Position numbers and translations under genes: made by a program
Assembly (NCBI GenBank): GCA_963743575.1
Contig: CAVUQC010000002.1
Location: 62,001-126,000 of the forward strand
Source: DASUPK01 sp963743575
GTDB taxonomy: Bacteria > Actinomycetota > Thermoleophilia > Solirubrobacterales > 70-9
DNA length: 64,000 nucleotides
Direction: 5' to 3'
Notes under the pieces: model-generated
Seen by the model: the letters and a program-made list of their open reading frames with translations, nothing else
Databases searched by the model: none
Told to the model about the DNA's origin: nothing
Shown here: positions 49,624-56,368 of the stretch, piece by piece
Numbering within the stretch: the stretch's first letter is position 1
Layout: each line of letters starts with the position of its first letter

Positions 49624-50604
49624 GTGTGCCGGCCACCCCCGCTGGCAGACTTCCCGGCGGTGGGAGAGGGAGCGAATAGGGGCCCGATCGCGATGATCGC
49701 CGCGGCACTGTGCGCGGCCGCACTGGCGCTACCCGCCACAGCGAGTGCAGCCTCCGGAGCGGACTTGAGCCCGCAGGCGCTCTTCGCCGGCACCACTCTC
49801 TCGCTGAAGAAGGGCAGTACCGCTCGGATCCTGGGCCGGGTCGTCCTCGCGGGGAAGGTCCAGCTGCCCTGGGTCAACCAGACCGTGAATCTCGCTGTCC
49901 GGCGGGAGGGGAGGCTGGTGGTCTCGCGGACGGTCCCCGTCAACCCGGAGAACGGCCGCTTCCATGCTTCGTTCCGGCTCAAGGGGTGCTGCGACTACAT
50001 CGCGCAGGCGATCCGCAACACCGACGCGTCGGCCCCGATCGGCCTCGAGGTACATGCACCGCGGGTGCTCAGGCCGGGGCGAGAGGCGCTGCTCTTCAAC
50101 CGCCTGCTCGCCGGGGCCGGGTACCACATGGGGGATATCTCGGACCGATTGGACGAGAGCACGGGACTGGCCGTTCTCGCCATGCGGAAGGTCAACGACC
50201 TGCCCCGGACCGAGGACTACGACCCCCACCTCTTCGAGATGCTGCTGCGCGGCCACGGGGCGTTCGAGCCGGTCCACGACCAGCCGGGCCGCTACGTGGA
50301 GGTCGACCTCTCCCGCCAGGTGATGGCCCTGATCGAGGACGGCAAGCCAACCGACGTCTTCCACGTCTCGACCGGGGCATTCGGCACCCCGACCGGGGCC
50401 TACAGCTTCTACGAGAAATCCCCGGGCTACAACCAGAAGGGCATGTACTACTCGGTCTACTACTCGGGCAACTACGCGACGCACGGCTACTACACCGTTC
50501 CCATGTATCCGGCCAGTCACGGTTGCGTGAGGAACCCGGAGGTCTACTCCGTCTTCATCTATGACTGGATCTCCCTCGGGGATCCGATCTACATCTACGA
50601 ATAG
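49624..50604 (+). CDS. Secreted L,D-transpeptidase (YkuD domain)
   Basis: Predicted to form 3-3 cross-links in peptidoglycan or attach proteins to it. About 300 residues: signal sequence (MIAAALCAAALALPATASA), an unassigned beta-rich N-terminal domain, then YkuD: YVEVDLSRQVMALIEDGKP, STGAFGTPTGAYSF and the catalytic HGYYTVPMYPASHGCVR with active Cys. The start is uncertain among GTG 49624, GTG 49660 and ATG 49693; the last leaves no positive charge before the signal. Followed by an M23 peptidase gene. Confidence 0.88.
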   Translation: MCRPPPLADFPAVGEGANRGPIAMIAAALCAAALALPATASAASGADLSPQALFAGTTLSLKKGSTARILGRVVLAGKVQLPWVNQTVNLAVRREGRLVVSRTVPVNPENGRFHASFRLKGCCDYIAQAIRNTDASAPIGLEVHAPRVLRPGREALLFNRLLAGAGYHMGDISDRLDESTGLAVLAMRKVNDLPRTEDYDPHLFEMLLRGHGAFEPVHDQPGRYVEVDLSRQVMALIEDGKPTDVFHVSTGAFGTPTGAYSFYEKSPGYNQKGMYYSVYYSGNYATHGYYTVPMYPASHGCVRNPEVYSVFIYDWISLGDPIYIYE

Positions 50605-50669
50605 ATCCGTCTTTAGGGGGATGCAACGGTGCTCGCACCTGAGTGGGCGTACGGGGGGAACCTGGTGGG

Positions 50670-51674
50670 GTGCCATCGGGCACCAGGTATCTCGCCCTGC
50701 TGGGCGCGATAGGGGCGATAGCGCTGGCGGCGCCGGCTACGGCGAGCGCCGGGAGCGCGGACATCGCGGCGCTCCAGGTGGCGATGGGAGCCCTCGGCCT
50801 CTACCCCCATGCGGTCGACGGGATCAGCGGTCCGTGGACCCAGGGCGCCGTGCGCACCTTCCAGTCGCGGCACGGGCTCGCCGTGGACGGCATCGCCGCT
50901 GCGCGCACGCGAGCTGCTCTCGGCAGGCGAGGCAAGCCGAATCTCGGTGCGCGCCCGCTGAGGCCCGGCAAGCAGGGCTGGGATGTGGCGGCCCTCCAGT
51001 TCCTGCTGCACGAGCGAGGGTTCGAGCCGGGCGGCTTCGACGGCGGCTTCGGTCCGAACACCGCAAGCGCTGTACGCCGGTACCAGGCCGCAGCGCACCT
51101 GCAGGTCGACGGGGTGGCGGGGCCCTCGACGGTCAACGCGCTGCGCAACGGTCCCGTCCTCACCGCCGGATCGCCGAGCAGCCCGGTTCGCTTCTTCCGG
51201 CCGGTGCCTGGACGCATCGGCGATGGCTTCGGCTGGATCCCTCCAGGGCGCCTGCACACCGGGCTCGACTTCCCCGAGCCGATGGGCACGCCGATCCACG
51301 CAGGCGGAGTGGGGATGGTGTCCTTTGCGGGCTTCAACACGGGCGGCTACGGCAACCTGGTGGTGATCAGCCACCGGCTCGGCTTCGAGAGCTGGTACGC
51401 GCACCAGTCACGAATCATCGTCTCGGTCGGCCAATCGGTGGTCGGCGGGCAGACGATCGGCTACGTCGGATCGACCGGCCACTCGACCGGCCCGCACCTG
51501 CACTTCGAGGTCCGGCACTTCGGCACGCCGGTGGACCCGACCCCCTACCTCCTGGGATACCGCTCGGCCGGGCGCGCCCGCGCCGCCGCGCACCGGCGCA
51601 AGTGCCGGCCGAACGCCGATGCGCGCGGCCGCGGTGCTGATCCGCTGACCGCGCGCCTCGATCGCTGTCCCTAG
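50670..51674 (+). CDS. Secreted M23 peptidase with two peptidoglycan-binding repeats
   Basis: Predicted cell-wall endopeptidase of about 334 residues. Signal peptide (PSGTRYLALLGAIGAIALA, cleavage after ASA), two PG_binding_1 repeats (ALQVAMGALGLYPHAVDGI and ALQFLLHERGFEPGGFDGG), then LytM/M23: GRLHTGLDFPEPMGTPIHA (HxxxD zinc ligands) and GPHLHFEVRHFG (HxH). The tail is Arg/Ala rich with two Cys. GTG 50670 gives a normal signal peptide; GTG 50643 is an alternative. Together with the L,D-transpeptidase it forms a wall-remodelling pair. Confidence 0.9.
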   Translation: MPSGTRYLALLGAIGAIALAAPATASAGSADIAALQVAMGALGLYPHAVDGISGPWTQGAVRTFQSRHGLAVDGIAAARTRAALGRRGKPNLGARPLRPGKQGWDVAALQFLLHERGFEPGGFDGGFGPNTASAVRRYQAAAHLQVDGVAGPSTVNALRNGPVLTAGSPSSPVRFFRPVPGRIGDGFGWIPPGRLHTGLDFPEPMGTPIHAGGVGMVSFAGFNTGGYGNLVVISHRLGFESWYAHQSRIIVSVGQSVVGGQTIGYVGSTGHSTGPHLHFEVRHFGTPVDPTPYLLGYRSAGRARAAAHRRKCRPNADARGRGADPLTARLDRCP

Positions 51675-52252
51675 TACGCGAGCAGAGAGAAGGTGCGGTT
51701 GTCGACCACGTTCCCGGCGGCGTTGTGAACGATGACCTGAAACACGTTCTCGCCGGGAATCGGGGATGGATCTGCCAGCACGTAGTTCACGTAGCCGTCG
51801 GCGCTGACCATCGTGGCCACGGCAGATCCCGATGCGTTCGGGCCCGAGTTGCCAAGGAACCGCACGAAGTACTGCCCCTGGGCCAGACGCTCGAGCTGCA
51901 CCGAGGTGGTCGTGTTGCCCGGCTGGAAGCAGTTGAAGCCGGGCACGTCGGTGAAGTTCGTGTTGCTCGCGCCCGTCGTGTTGACCACCACGGTCGCCTT
52001 GATCCCACCTCCGCTGCAGAAGCGCTGGAACCCGGAGGCGGGCGTCCCTCCGAGCTTCGCCGCGTTCCCCGCGTTGGCCACGTTCAGTCCCTGGGCCTGC
52101 TTGGAGATCTCCTGGTCCGCGATCGCCCGGACCTTCTTCTTGTCCTTCCCCTTGAGCGCGGCGTAGCCCACGCCTCCCAGGGCGATGAACAGGGCCAGGC
52201 AGGCAACGATCAGCGCAGGGCTGGGCAGCAGCCCTCGGACGAGCTTCCTCAT
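51671..52252 (-). CDS. Secreted protein with the SP-hydrophobic N-terminal module (paralog 4)
   Basis: A 193-residue exported protein, function unknown. LLPSPALIVACLALFIALGG is followed by KGKDKKKVRAIADQEISKQA, then NVANAGNAAKLGGTPASGF and a beta-rich C-terminal domain with two Cys. It is the closest relative in the window to paralog 2. GGAAGGAA precedes ATG 52252. Its 5' leader is strongly structured (see 52272-52349). Confidence 0.65.
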   Translation of the reverse strand: MRKLVRGLLPSPALIVACLALFIALGGVGYAALKGKDKKKVRAIADQEISKQAQGLNVANAGNAAKLGGTPASGFQRFCSGGGIKATVVVNTTGASNTNFTDVPGFNCFQPGNTTTSVQLERLAQGQYFVRFLGNSGPNASGSAVATMVSADGYVNYVLADPSPIPGENVFQVIVHNAAGNVVDNRTFSLLAY

Positions 52253-52271
52253 CGGGTTCCTTCCTTCGTGA

Positions 52272-52349
52272 CCCGGCTGTACGCCGGGCTCGGTTTGCGC
52301 GGAGAAACCCTCCGACAACCGAGCTCCGGCGCCCAGCCATCCCCCTGGG
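52272..52349 (-). promoter_or_regulatory. Structured 5' leader of secreted paralog 4
   Basis: Three stem-loops lie just upstream of the ribosome binding site: CCCGGC-TGTAC-GCCGGG (52272-52288), an 8-bp stem GCTCGGTT/AACCGAGC (52288-52324) enclosing GGAG-AAACC-CTCC, and CCCAG/CTGGG (52332-52349). On the minus-strand RNA they are consecutive and end about 20 nt before the ATG. I could not match it to a known riboswitch class by eye. Confidence 0.45.
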
Positions 52350-52444
52350 ATCCCCTGACTTTGTTTTCTTCTACGGGCGGAGGGTCCCTGGGGTTTGGCC
52401 AAAGGGTGAGATCGGAGTTGTCCACCTCGGCGGGGACGCCGCTC

Positions 52445-52450
52445 TAAGCT
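52445..52450 (+). promoter_or_regulatory. -10 box (TAAGCT) of ffh
   Basis: TAAGCT ends 8 nt before ATG 52459. A TTGTCC at 52418-52423 is a possible -35 but the 21-nt spacing is long. Confidence 0.5.
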
Positions 52451-52458
52451 GGAACGCG

Positions 52459-53790
52459 ATGTTCGATCAGCTTTCCGAGCGCCTTCAGGGCGTGCTATCC
52501 GATGTGCGGTCGCGGGGCAAGCTCTCCGAGGACGACGTGAACAAGGCCCTCCGCGAGGTCCGCCTCGCGCTGCTCGAGGCGGACGTCAACTTCAAGGTGG
52601 TCAAGGACTTCACGGCCTCGCTGAAGGAGCGTCTCGCCGGCGAGGAGATCTCCGAGGCCCTAAATCCCGGTCAGACCGTGGTCAAGGCGGTCAACGACGA
52701 GCTCACCGCCCTGATGGGCGGCGCCGGCCGCGACCTCGTCTTCGCTCCCAGTGGGCCCACCGTGATCCTGATGAGCGGCCTGCAGGGCTCGGGCAAGACA
52801 ACCGCCACGGCCAAGCTCGCAAAGCTTCTGGGCAAGCAGAACAAGGACGTCGCCGTAGCTGCCGTCGATCTGCAGCGTCCCGCCGCCGTCGAGCAGCTCG
52901 AGAAGCTCGGCGCGCAGGCGAACGCCCACGTCTATTCCATGCCCGGCGAGACGGACGCCGTCAAGGTCGCGAAGTGGGCTCGCGAGCAGGCCGTGCAGGA
53001 GAACAGGGATGTGCTGATCGTCGACACCGCGGGGCGCCTGCATGTCGATCAGGACCTGATGGACGAGCTCGCAGAGGTGCGAAAGGTCACCAAGCCACAC
53101 GACGTCCTGCTCGTGGTCGATGCGATGACCGGTCAGGACGCGGTGAACGTCGCGGAGAGCTTCGCCGAGGTCGCCGACTTCGACGGCGTCCTGATCACCA
53201 AGCTGGACGGCGACGCCCGCGGTGGCGCCGCCCTCTCGGTCCGTGCGGTGACCGGCAAGCCGATCATGTACGGCTCTACCGGCGAGAAGCTCGACGAGAT
53301 CGAGCGCTTCCACCCCGACCGCATGGCGGGCCGGATCCTCGGCATGGGCGACGTCATGTCCCTGATCGAGAAGACGCAGGACGAGTTCGACTCGGACGAG
53401 GCGGCCGACCTCGAGCGCAAGATTCGCAAGCAGCAGTTCACGCTCGACGACTTCCTGACCCAGATGAAGCAGGTCCGCCGCATGGGTCCCCTCGGGAACC
53501 TGATGAAGATGATGCCCGGGATGGGGAAGGCCATGCAGGGCATGGGCCAGGTCGACGAGCGAGAGCTCGACCGGCTCGAGGCCATCATCCAGTCGATGAC
53601 TCCCCACGAGCGCGCGCACCCCGCCGAGATCAACGGCTCTCGCCGCAAGCGCATCGCGACCGGCTCCGGCACCACGGTCCAGGCCGTCAACCGCCTGGTC
53701 AAGCAGTTCGGCCAGATGAACAAGGTGATGAAGCAGCTCTCCGAGGGCAAGACGCTCGACCCTCAGGCCCTCATGCGGAACATGCGATGA
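52459..53790 (+). CDS. ffh: Signal recognition particle protein Ffh
   Basis: SRP GTPase that binds signal peptides and 4.5S RNA. The 443-residue protein has N domain (DVNKALREVRLALLEADVNF), P-loop GLQGSGKTTATAKLA, VDLQRPAAVEQL, DTAGRLHVDQDLMDEL, TKLDGDARGGAALS and the Met-rich M domain (MGPLGNLMKMMPGMGKAMQGMG; SRRKRIATGSGTTVQ). No SRP RNA gene was recognised nearby. Confidence 0.97.
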   Translation: MFDQLSERLQGVLSDVRSRGKLSEDDVNKALREVRLALLEADVNFKVVKDFTASLKERLAGEEISEALNPGQTVVKAVNDELTALMGGAGRDLVFAPSGPTVILMSGLQGSGKTTATAKLAKLLGKQNKDVAVAAVDLQRPAAVEQLEKLGAQANAHVYSMPGETDAVKVAKWAREQAVQENRDVLIVDTAGRLHVDQDLMDELAEVRKVTKPHDVLLVVDAMTGQDAVNVAESFAEVADFDGVLITKLDGDARGGAALSVRAVTGKPIMYGSTGEKLDEIERFHPDRMAGRILGMGDVMSLIEKTQDEFDSDEAADLERKIRKQQFTLDDFLTQMKQVRRMGPLGNLMKMMPGMGKAMQGMGQVDERELDRLEAIIQSMTPHERAHPAEINGSRRKRIATGSGTTVQAVNRLVKQFGQMNKVMKQLSEGKTLDPQALMRNMR

Positions 53791-53804
53791 GCTGCGCGAC
53801 CGTC

Positions 53805-53810
53805 TAACCT
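53805..53810 (+). promoter_or_regulatory. -10 box (TAACCT) of rpsP
   Basis: TAACCT ends 10 nt before ATG 53821, at the upper end of the spacing range seen here. Confidence 0.4.
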
Positions 53811-53820
53811 CCGCCGCCGC

Positions 53821-54075
53821 ATGTCCGTGAGAATCAGACTTCGCAGGGTCGGGTCGAAGAAGAACCCGATCTGGAGGGTTGTCGTCGCCGACCAGCGCTC
53901 GCCGCGGGACGGTCGCACGATCGAGACGATCGGCCAGTACAACCCCCAGCCCGACCCGTCGCTGATCGTGATCGATGAGGATCGCGCGAAGCACTGGCTG
54001 GAGAAGGGTGCGCGTCCGACGAGGACGGTTGCCACCCTGCTCCGCACCAAGGGCATCCAGTCGACCGGTAGCTAG
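53821..54075 (+). CDS. rpsP: 30S ribosomal protein S16
   Basis: An 84-residue small-subunit protein: MSVRIRLRRVGSKKNPIWRVVVADQRSPRDGR and the IGQYNPQPDP segment are diagnostic. khpA starts 3 nt after its stop. Confidence 0.97.
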   Translation: MSVRIRLRRVGSKKNPIWRVVVADQRSPRDGRTIETIGQYNPQPDPSLIVIDEDRAKHWLEKGARPTRTVATLLRTKGIQSTGS

Positions 54076-54078
54076 CCG

Positions 54079-54312
54079 GTGCGCGACCTGCTCGACTTCC
54101 TCACGAGATCTCTGGTCGAGAATCCGGACCAGGTCAAGGTGACCGAGATCGAGGAAATCGACGGCGAGGTCGTGCTCGAGGTCGAGGTGGCCGACGATGA
54201 CCTCGGCAGGGTGATCGGCCGTGGCGGCCGCGTCGCCAACGCGCTGCGTTCGGTGATGAAGGCAGCGGCGGCCCGCGAGGACAAGCGCGTGGTCGTCGAC
54301 ATCCTGGACTGA
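54079..54312 (+). CDS. khpA: KH-domain RNA-binding protein KhpA
   Basis: A 77-residue single KH domain protein (YlqC family) with the RNA-binding loop GRVIGRGGRVANALR. In other Gram-positives KhpA works with KhpB (Jag) in RNA chaperoning and cell-size control. GTG 54079. It lies between rpsP and trmD, the usual place, but rimM, which often sits next in line, is absent. Confidence 0.93.
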   Translation: MRDLLDFLTRSLVENPDQVKVTEIEEIDGEVVLEVEVADDDLGRVIGRGGRVANALRSVMKAAAAREDKRVVVDILD

Positions 54313-54322
54313 GGCCGCTGTC

Positions 54323-54982
54323 GTGCGCATCGACGTGTTCACGCTCTTCCCGGAGCACTTCGAGTGGTTCCTGCGCCAACGTCACGTCTCCAACGCCGTC
54401 GCGCAGGGCAACCAGCTGAGCTTCCGCAACTATCGCGATACGACGCCGCTCGGCGCCGGCCAGGTGGATGACTCGCCATACGGTGGCGGCGCGGGAATGG
54501 TGATGCGGGTGGATGTCGTGGACGCCGCCCTCGAGGCCGCCTACGGTTCAGAGCGCGGCAAGGTGCGGAAGATCGCGCTGGCTCCCTCTGGGCGGCTGTT
54601 CGATGAGCCACTGGCCGCCGAGCTCGCCGAGGAGACTCATCTCGCGCTGCTCTGCGGCCGCTACGAGGGCTTTGACGAGCGCGTGGTGGAGCACCTGGCG
54701 GACGAGGCGGTGTCGATCGGGCGGTATGTGCTCGCCGGCGGCGAGTTGCCCGCGATGGTGATCGCCGACGCCGTGCTGCGCAAGCTCCCCGGCGCGCTCG
54801 GCGATGCGGACAGTGCGGTCGAGGAGTCCTACAGCGCGGCCCTCCAGGGAGCGCCGGAGTACCCGCACTACACCCGGCCGGCCTCGTACCGCGGCTGGGA
54901 GGTCCCGGAGATCCTGTTCTCGGGCAACCACGCCCGCGTGAAGGAGTGGCGCCACGAGCAGGCTCGCCGCCGGGCGGAGTGA
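54323..54982 (+). CDS. trmD: tRNA (guanine(37)-N(1))-methyltransferase
   Basis: Methylates G37 of tRNAs to prevent frameshifting. The 219-residue SPOUT-fold enzyme shows MRIDVFTLFPEHFEWF, DDSPYGGGAGMVMRVD, LLCGRYEGFDERVVEHL (knot), SIGRYVLAGGELPAMV and EYPHYTRPASYRGWEVPE. GTG 54323 starts 11 nt after khpA. It is slightly shorter than E. coli TrmD. Confidence 0.96.
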   Translation: MRIDVFTLFPEHFEWFLRQRHVSNAVAQGNQLSFRNYRDTTPLGAGQVDDSPYGGGAGMVMRVDVVDAALEAAYGSERGKVRKIALAPSGRLFDEPLAAELAEETHLALLCGRYEGFDERVVEHLADEAVSIGRYVLAGGELPAMVIADAVLRKLPGALGDADSAVEESYSAALQGAPEYPHYTRPASYRGWEVPEILFSGNHARVKEWRHEQARRRAE

Positions 54983-55065
54983 AGCTTCTCCGCTAACCTT
55001 CCGCGTCGCGGCGCGCGCCTCTGGCTCGTGCTTTTTTTAACTTCCAAGCCGATCATCCTCATGCG
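54983..55065 (+). promoter_or_regulatory. rplS leader with -10-like TAACCT and T7 run
   Basis: The 83-nt gap holds TAACCT (54994-54999), GC-rich self-complementary sequence (CCGCGTCGCGG, GGCGCGCGCC) and a run of seven T (55032-55038). The hairpin-plus-T order could form an intrinsic terminator or attenuator between trmD and rplS, and TAACCT could start a separate rplS transcript with a ~60-nt leader. Confidence 0.4.
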
Positions 55066-55641
55066 ATGAGCACTGTCATCGAAAGCCTCGAGAAGCGCGA
55101 CCTGAAGCAGCGCCCGAAATTCGGCGCCGGCGATCGTGTGCGCGTTCACTTCCAGGTGGTCGAGGGCAACCGCAAGCGGACCCAGGTCTTCGAGGGCATC
55201 GTGATCAAGCGGCAGGGCAGCGGCGTCCGCGAGACGTTCACCGTGCGCAAGCAGTCGTTCGGCGTGGGCGTCGAGCGAACCTTCCCGCTGCACTCGCCAA
55301 AGATCGAGAAGCTCGAGATCGCAGCACGCGGCGACGTCCGGCGGGCGAAGCTCTACTACCTGCGCGACAAGGTCGGCAAGAGCGCCCGGGTCGCCGAGCG
55401 GCGTTGGGGCATCGAGGACGACGTGCTCGTCGCCGAGGAGGAGGCCGAGGCCACCGACGCCGAGGGCGTCGCGGTCAGCGAGGTCGAGGCCGAGCTGGTC
55501 GAGCCCCCCGAGGAGGAGGGCGAGGCCACCGAGGGCGAGGCATCCGAAGGTGAAGATGCAGCTGGGGACGAGGCGGAGGCGAACCAGGAGCCGGAGCCTG
55601 ACGCTACGGCCGACGCCGCCGCTGAAAAGGCAGAAGACTGA
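55066..55641 (+). CDS. rplS: 50S ribosomal protein L19 with long acidic tail
   Basis: Large-subunit protein at the 30S interface. The first ~115 residues are standard L19 (KFGAGDRVRVHFQVVEGNRKR, FEGIVIKRQGSGVRETFTVRK, HSPKIEKLEIAARGDVRRAKLYYLR). The remaining ~75 residues are almost only Glu, Ala, Asp and Pro (for example EEAEATDAEGVAVSEVEAEL), an extension not found in typical L19. The stop is part of a CTGA overlap with lepB. Confidence 0.95.
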   Translation: MSTVIESLEKRDLKQRPKFGAGDRVRVHFQVVEGNRKRTQVFEGIVIKRQGSGVRETFTVRKQSFGVGVERTFPLHSPKIEKLEIAARGDVRRAKLYYLRDKVGKSARVAERRWGIEDDVLVAEEEAEATDAEGVAVSEVEAELVEPPEEEGEATEGEASEGEDAAGDEAEANQEPEPDATADAAAEKAED

Positions 55642-56273
55642 AGGTCCCGAGACCCCACAGCACCCAGGGCGCGCTCCTAGAGCTCGTCGTCATCGTCGCG
55701 CTCGCCCTCGGGCTGGCGCTGGGCATCCAGGCGTTCATCGTCAAGCCGTACCAGATCCCATCGGAGTCGATGGAGCCGACGCTCGACGTCGGACAGCGGG
55801 TGCTGGTGAACCGGTTCCTCTACCACTTCAAGGACCCGCAGATCGGAGACATCGTCGTCTTCCACCCGCCTCAGGGCGCGAACGGCGGCGGGGCCGGGGG
55901 CGAGTGCGGAGATCCGCGGACGGGCGCGAGCGGATCCAGCGGCGCGGCCTGCGACGAGCCGACCCCGCAGGAGGCGAGCGTCAACTTCATCAAGAGGATC
56001 GTCGCCGGCCCGGGCGACACCCTGAGTGTCCAGAACGGTCACCCGGTGGTCAACGGGAAGATCGCCCAGGAGGACTTCATCCGTCCCTGCACCCCCGGCG
56101 GAGCCTGCAATTTGCCGAAGACCATCACCATCCCGCCCGACCATTACTTCATGATGGGCGACAACCGTGGCGCGAGCGACGACAGCCGATTCTGGGGACC
56201 GGTCCCCAGGGACTGGATCATCGGCAATGCCTTCGCCACCTACTGGCCGCCCGACCGGATCGGAATCTTCTAG
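55638..56273 (+). CDS. lepB: Signal peptidase I, CTG start
   Basis: Membrane protease that removes signal peptides. Motifs: membrane helix ELVVIVALALGLALGIQAFIV, catalytic Ser in PYQIPSESMEPTL, FIKRIVAGPGDTL with the catalytic Lys (~residue 117), and GDNRGASDDSRFWG. In this frame nothing but CTG 55638 can start the protein: the first ATG (55770) lies after the catalytic Ser, and no GTG or TTG is present after the upstream TGA (55623). AAAAGG lies 7 nt before the CTG, which overlaps the rplS stop (CTGA). ~211 residues. The TAG stop is the first triplet of repeat copy C. Confidence 0.9.
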   Translation: MKVPRPHSTQGALLELVVIVALALGLALGIQAFIVKPYQIPSESMEPTLDVGQRVLVNRFLYHFKDPQIGDIVVFHPPQGANGGGAGGECGDPRTGASGSSGAACDEPTPQEASVNFIKRIVAGPGDTLSVQNGHPVVNGKIAQEDFIRPCTPGGACNLPKTITIPPDHYFMMGDNRGASDDSRFWGPVPRDWIIGNAFATYWPPDRIGIF

Positions 56274-56368
56274 CCGCCACCAGACCGCAGCACTTGGGAG
56301 CGAAGCGCGAAAGCGCGAAGCGACTTGCCATGGGCGGCCACTTGTGGCGGCGGTCTGATGGCGAAGCC
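56271..56368 (-). repeat. 98-bp intergenic repeat, copy C (reverse orientation)
   Basis: It runs from TAGCCGCCACCAGACCGC to TGGCGAAGCC, exactly 98 nt, and aligns to the reverse complement of copies A and B (shared pieces GGAGCGAAG, GCGACTT, GGGCGGCC, ACTTGTG, TGGCGAAGCC). It fills the whole lepB-rnhB gap: the lepB TAG stop is its first triplet and the rnhB ATG overlaps its last 11 bases. Internal inverted repeat GCGCGAAAGCGC. Confidence 0.75.
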
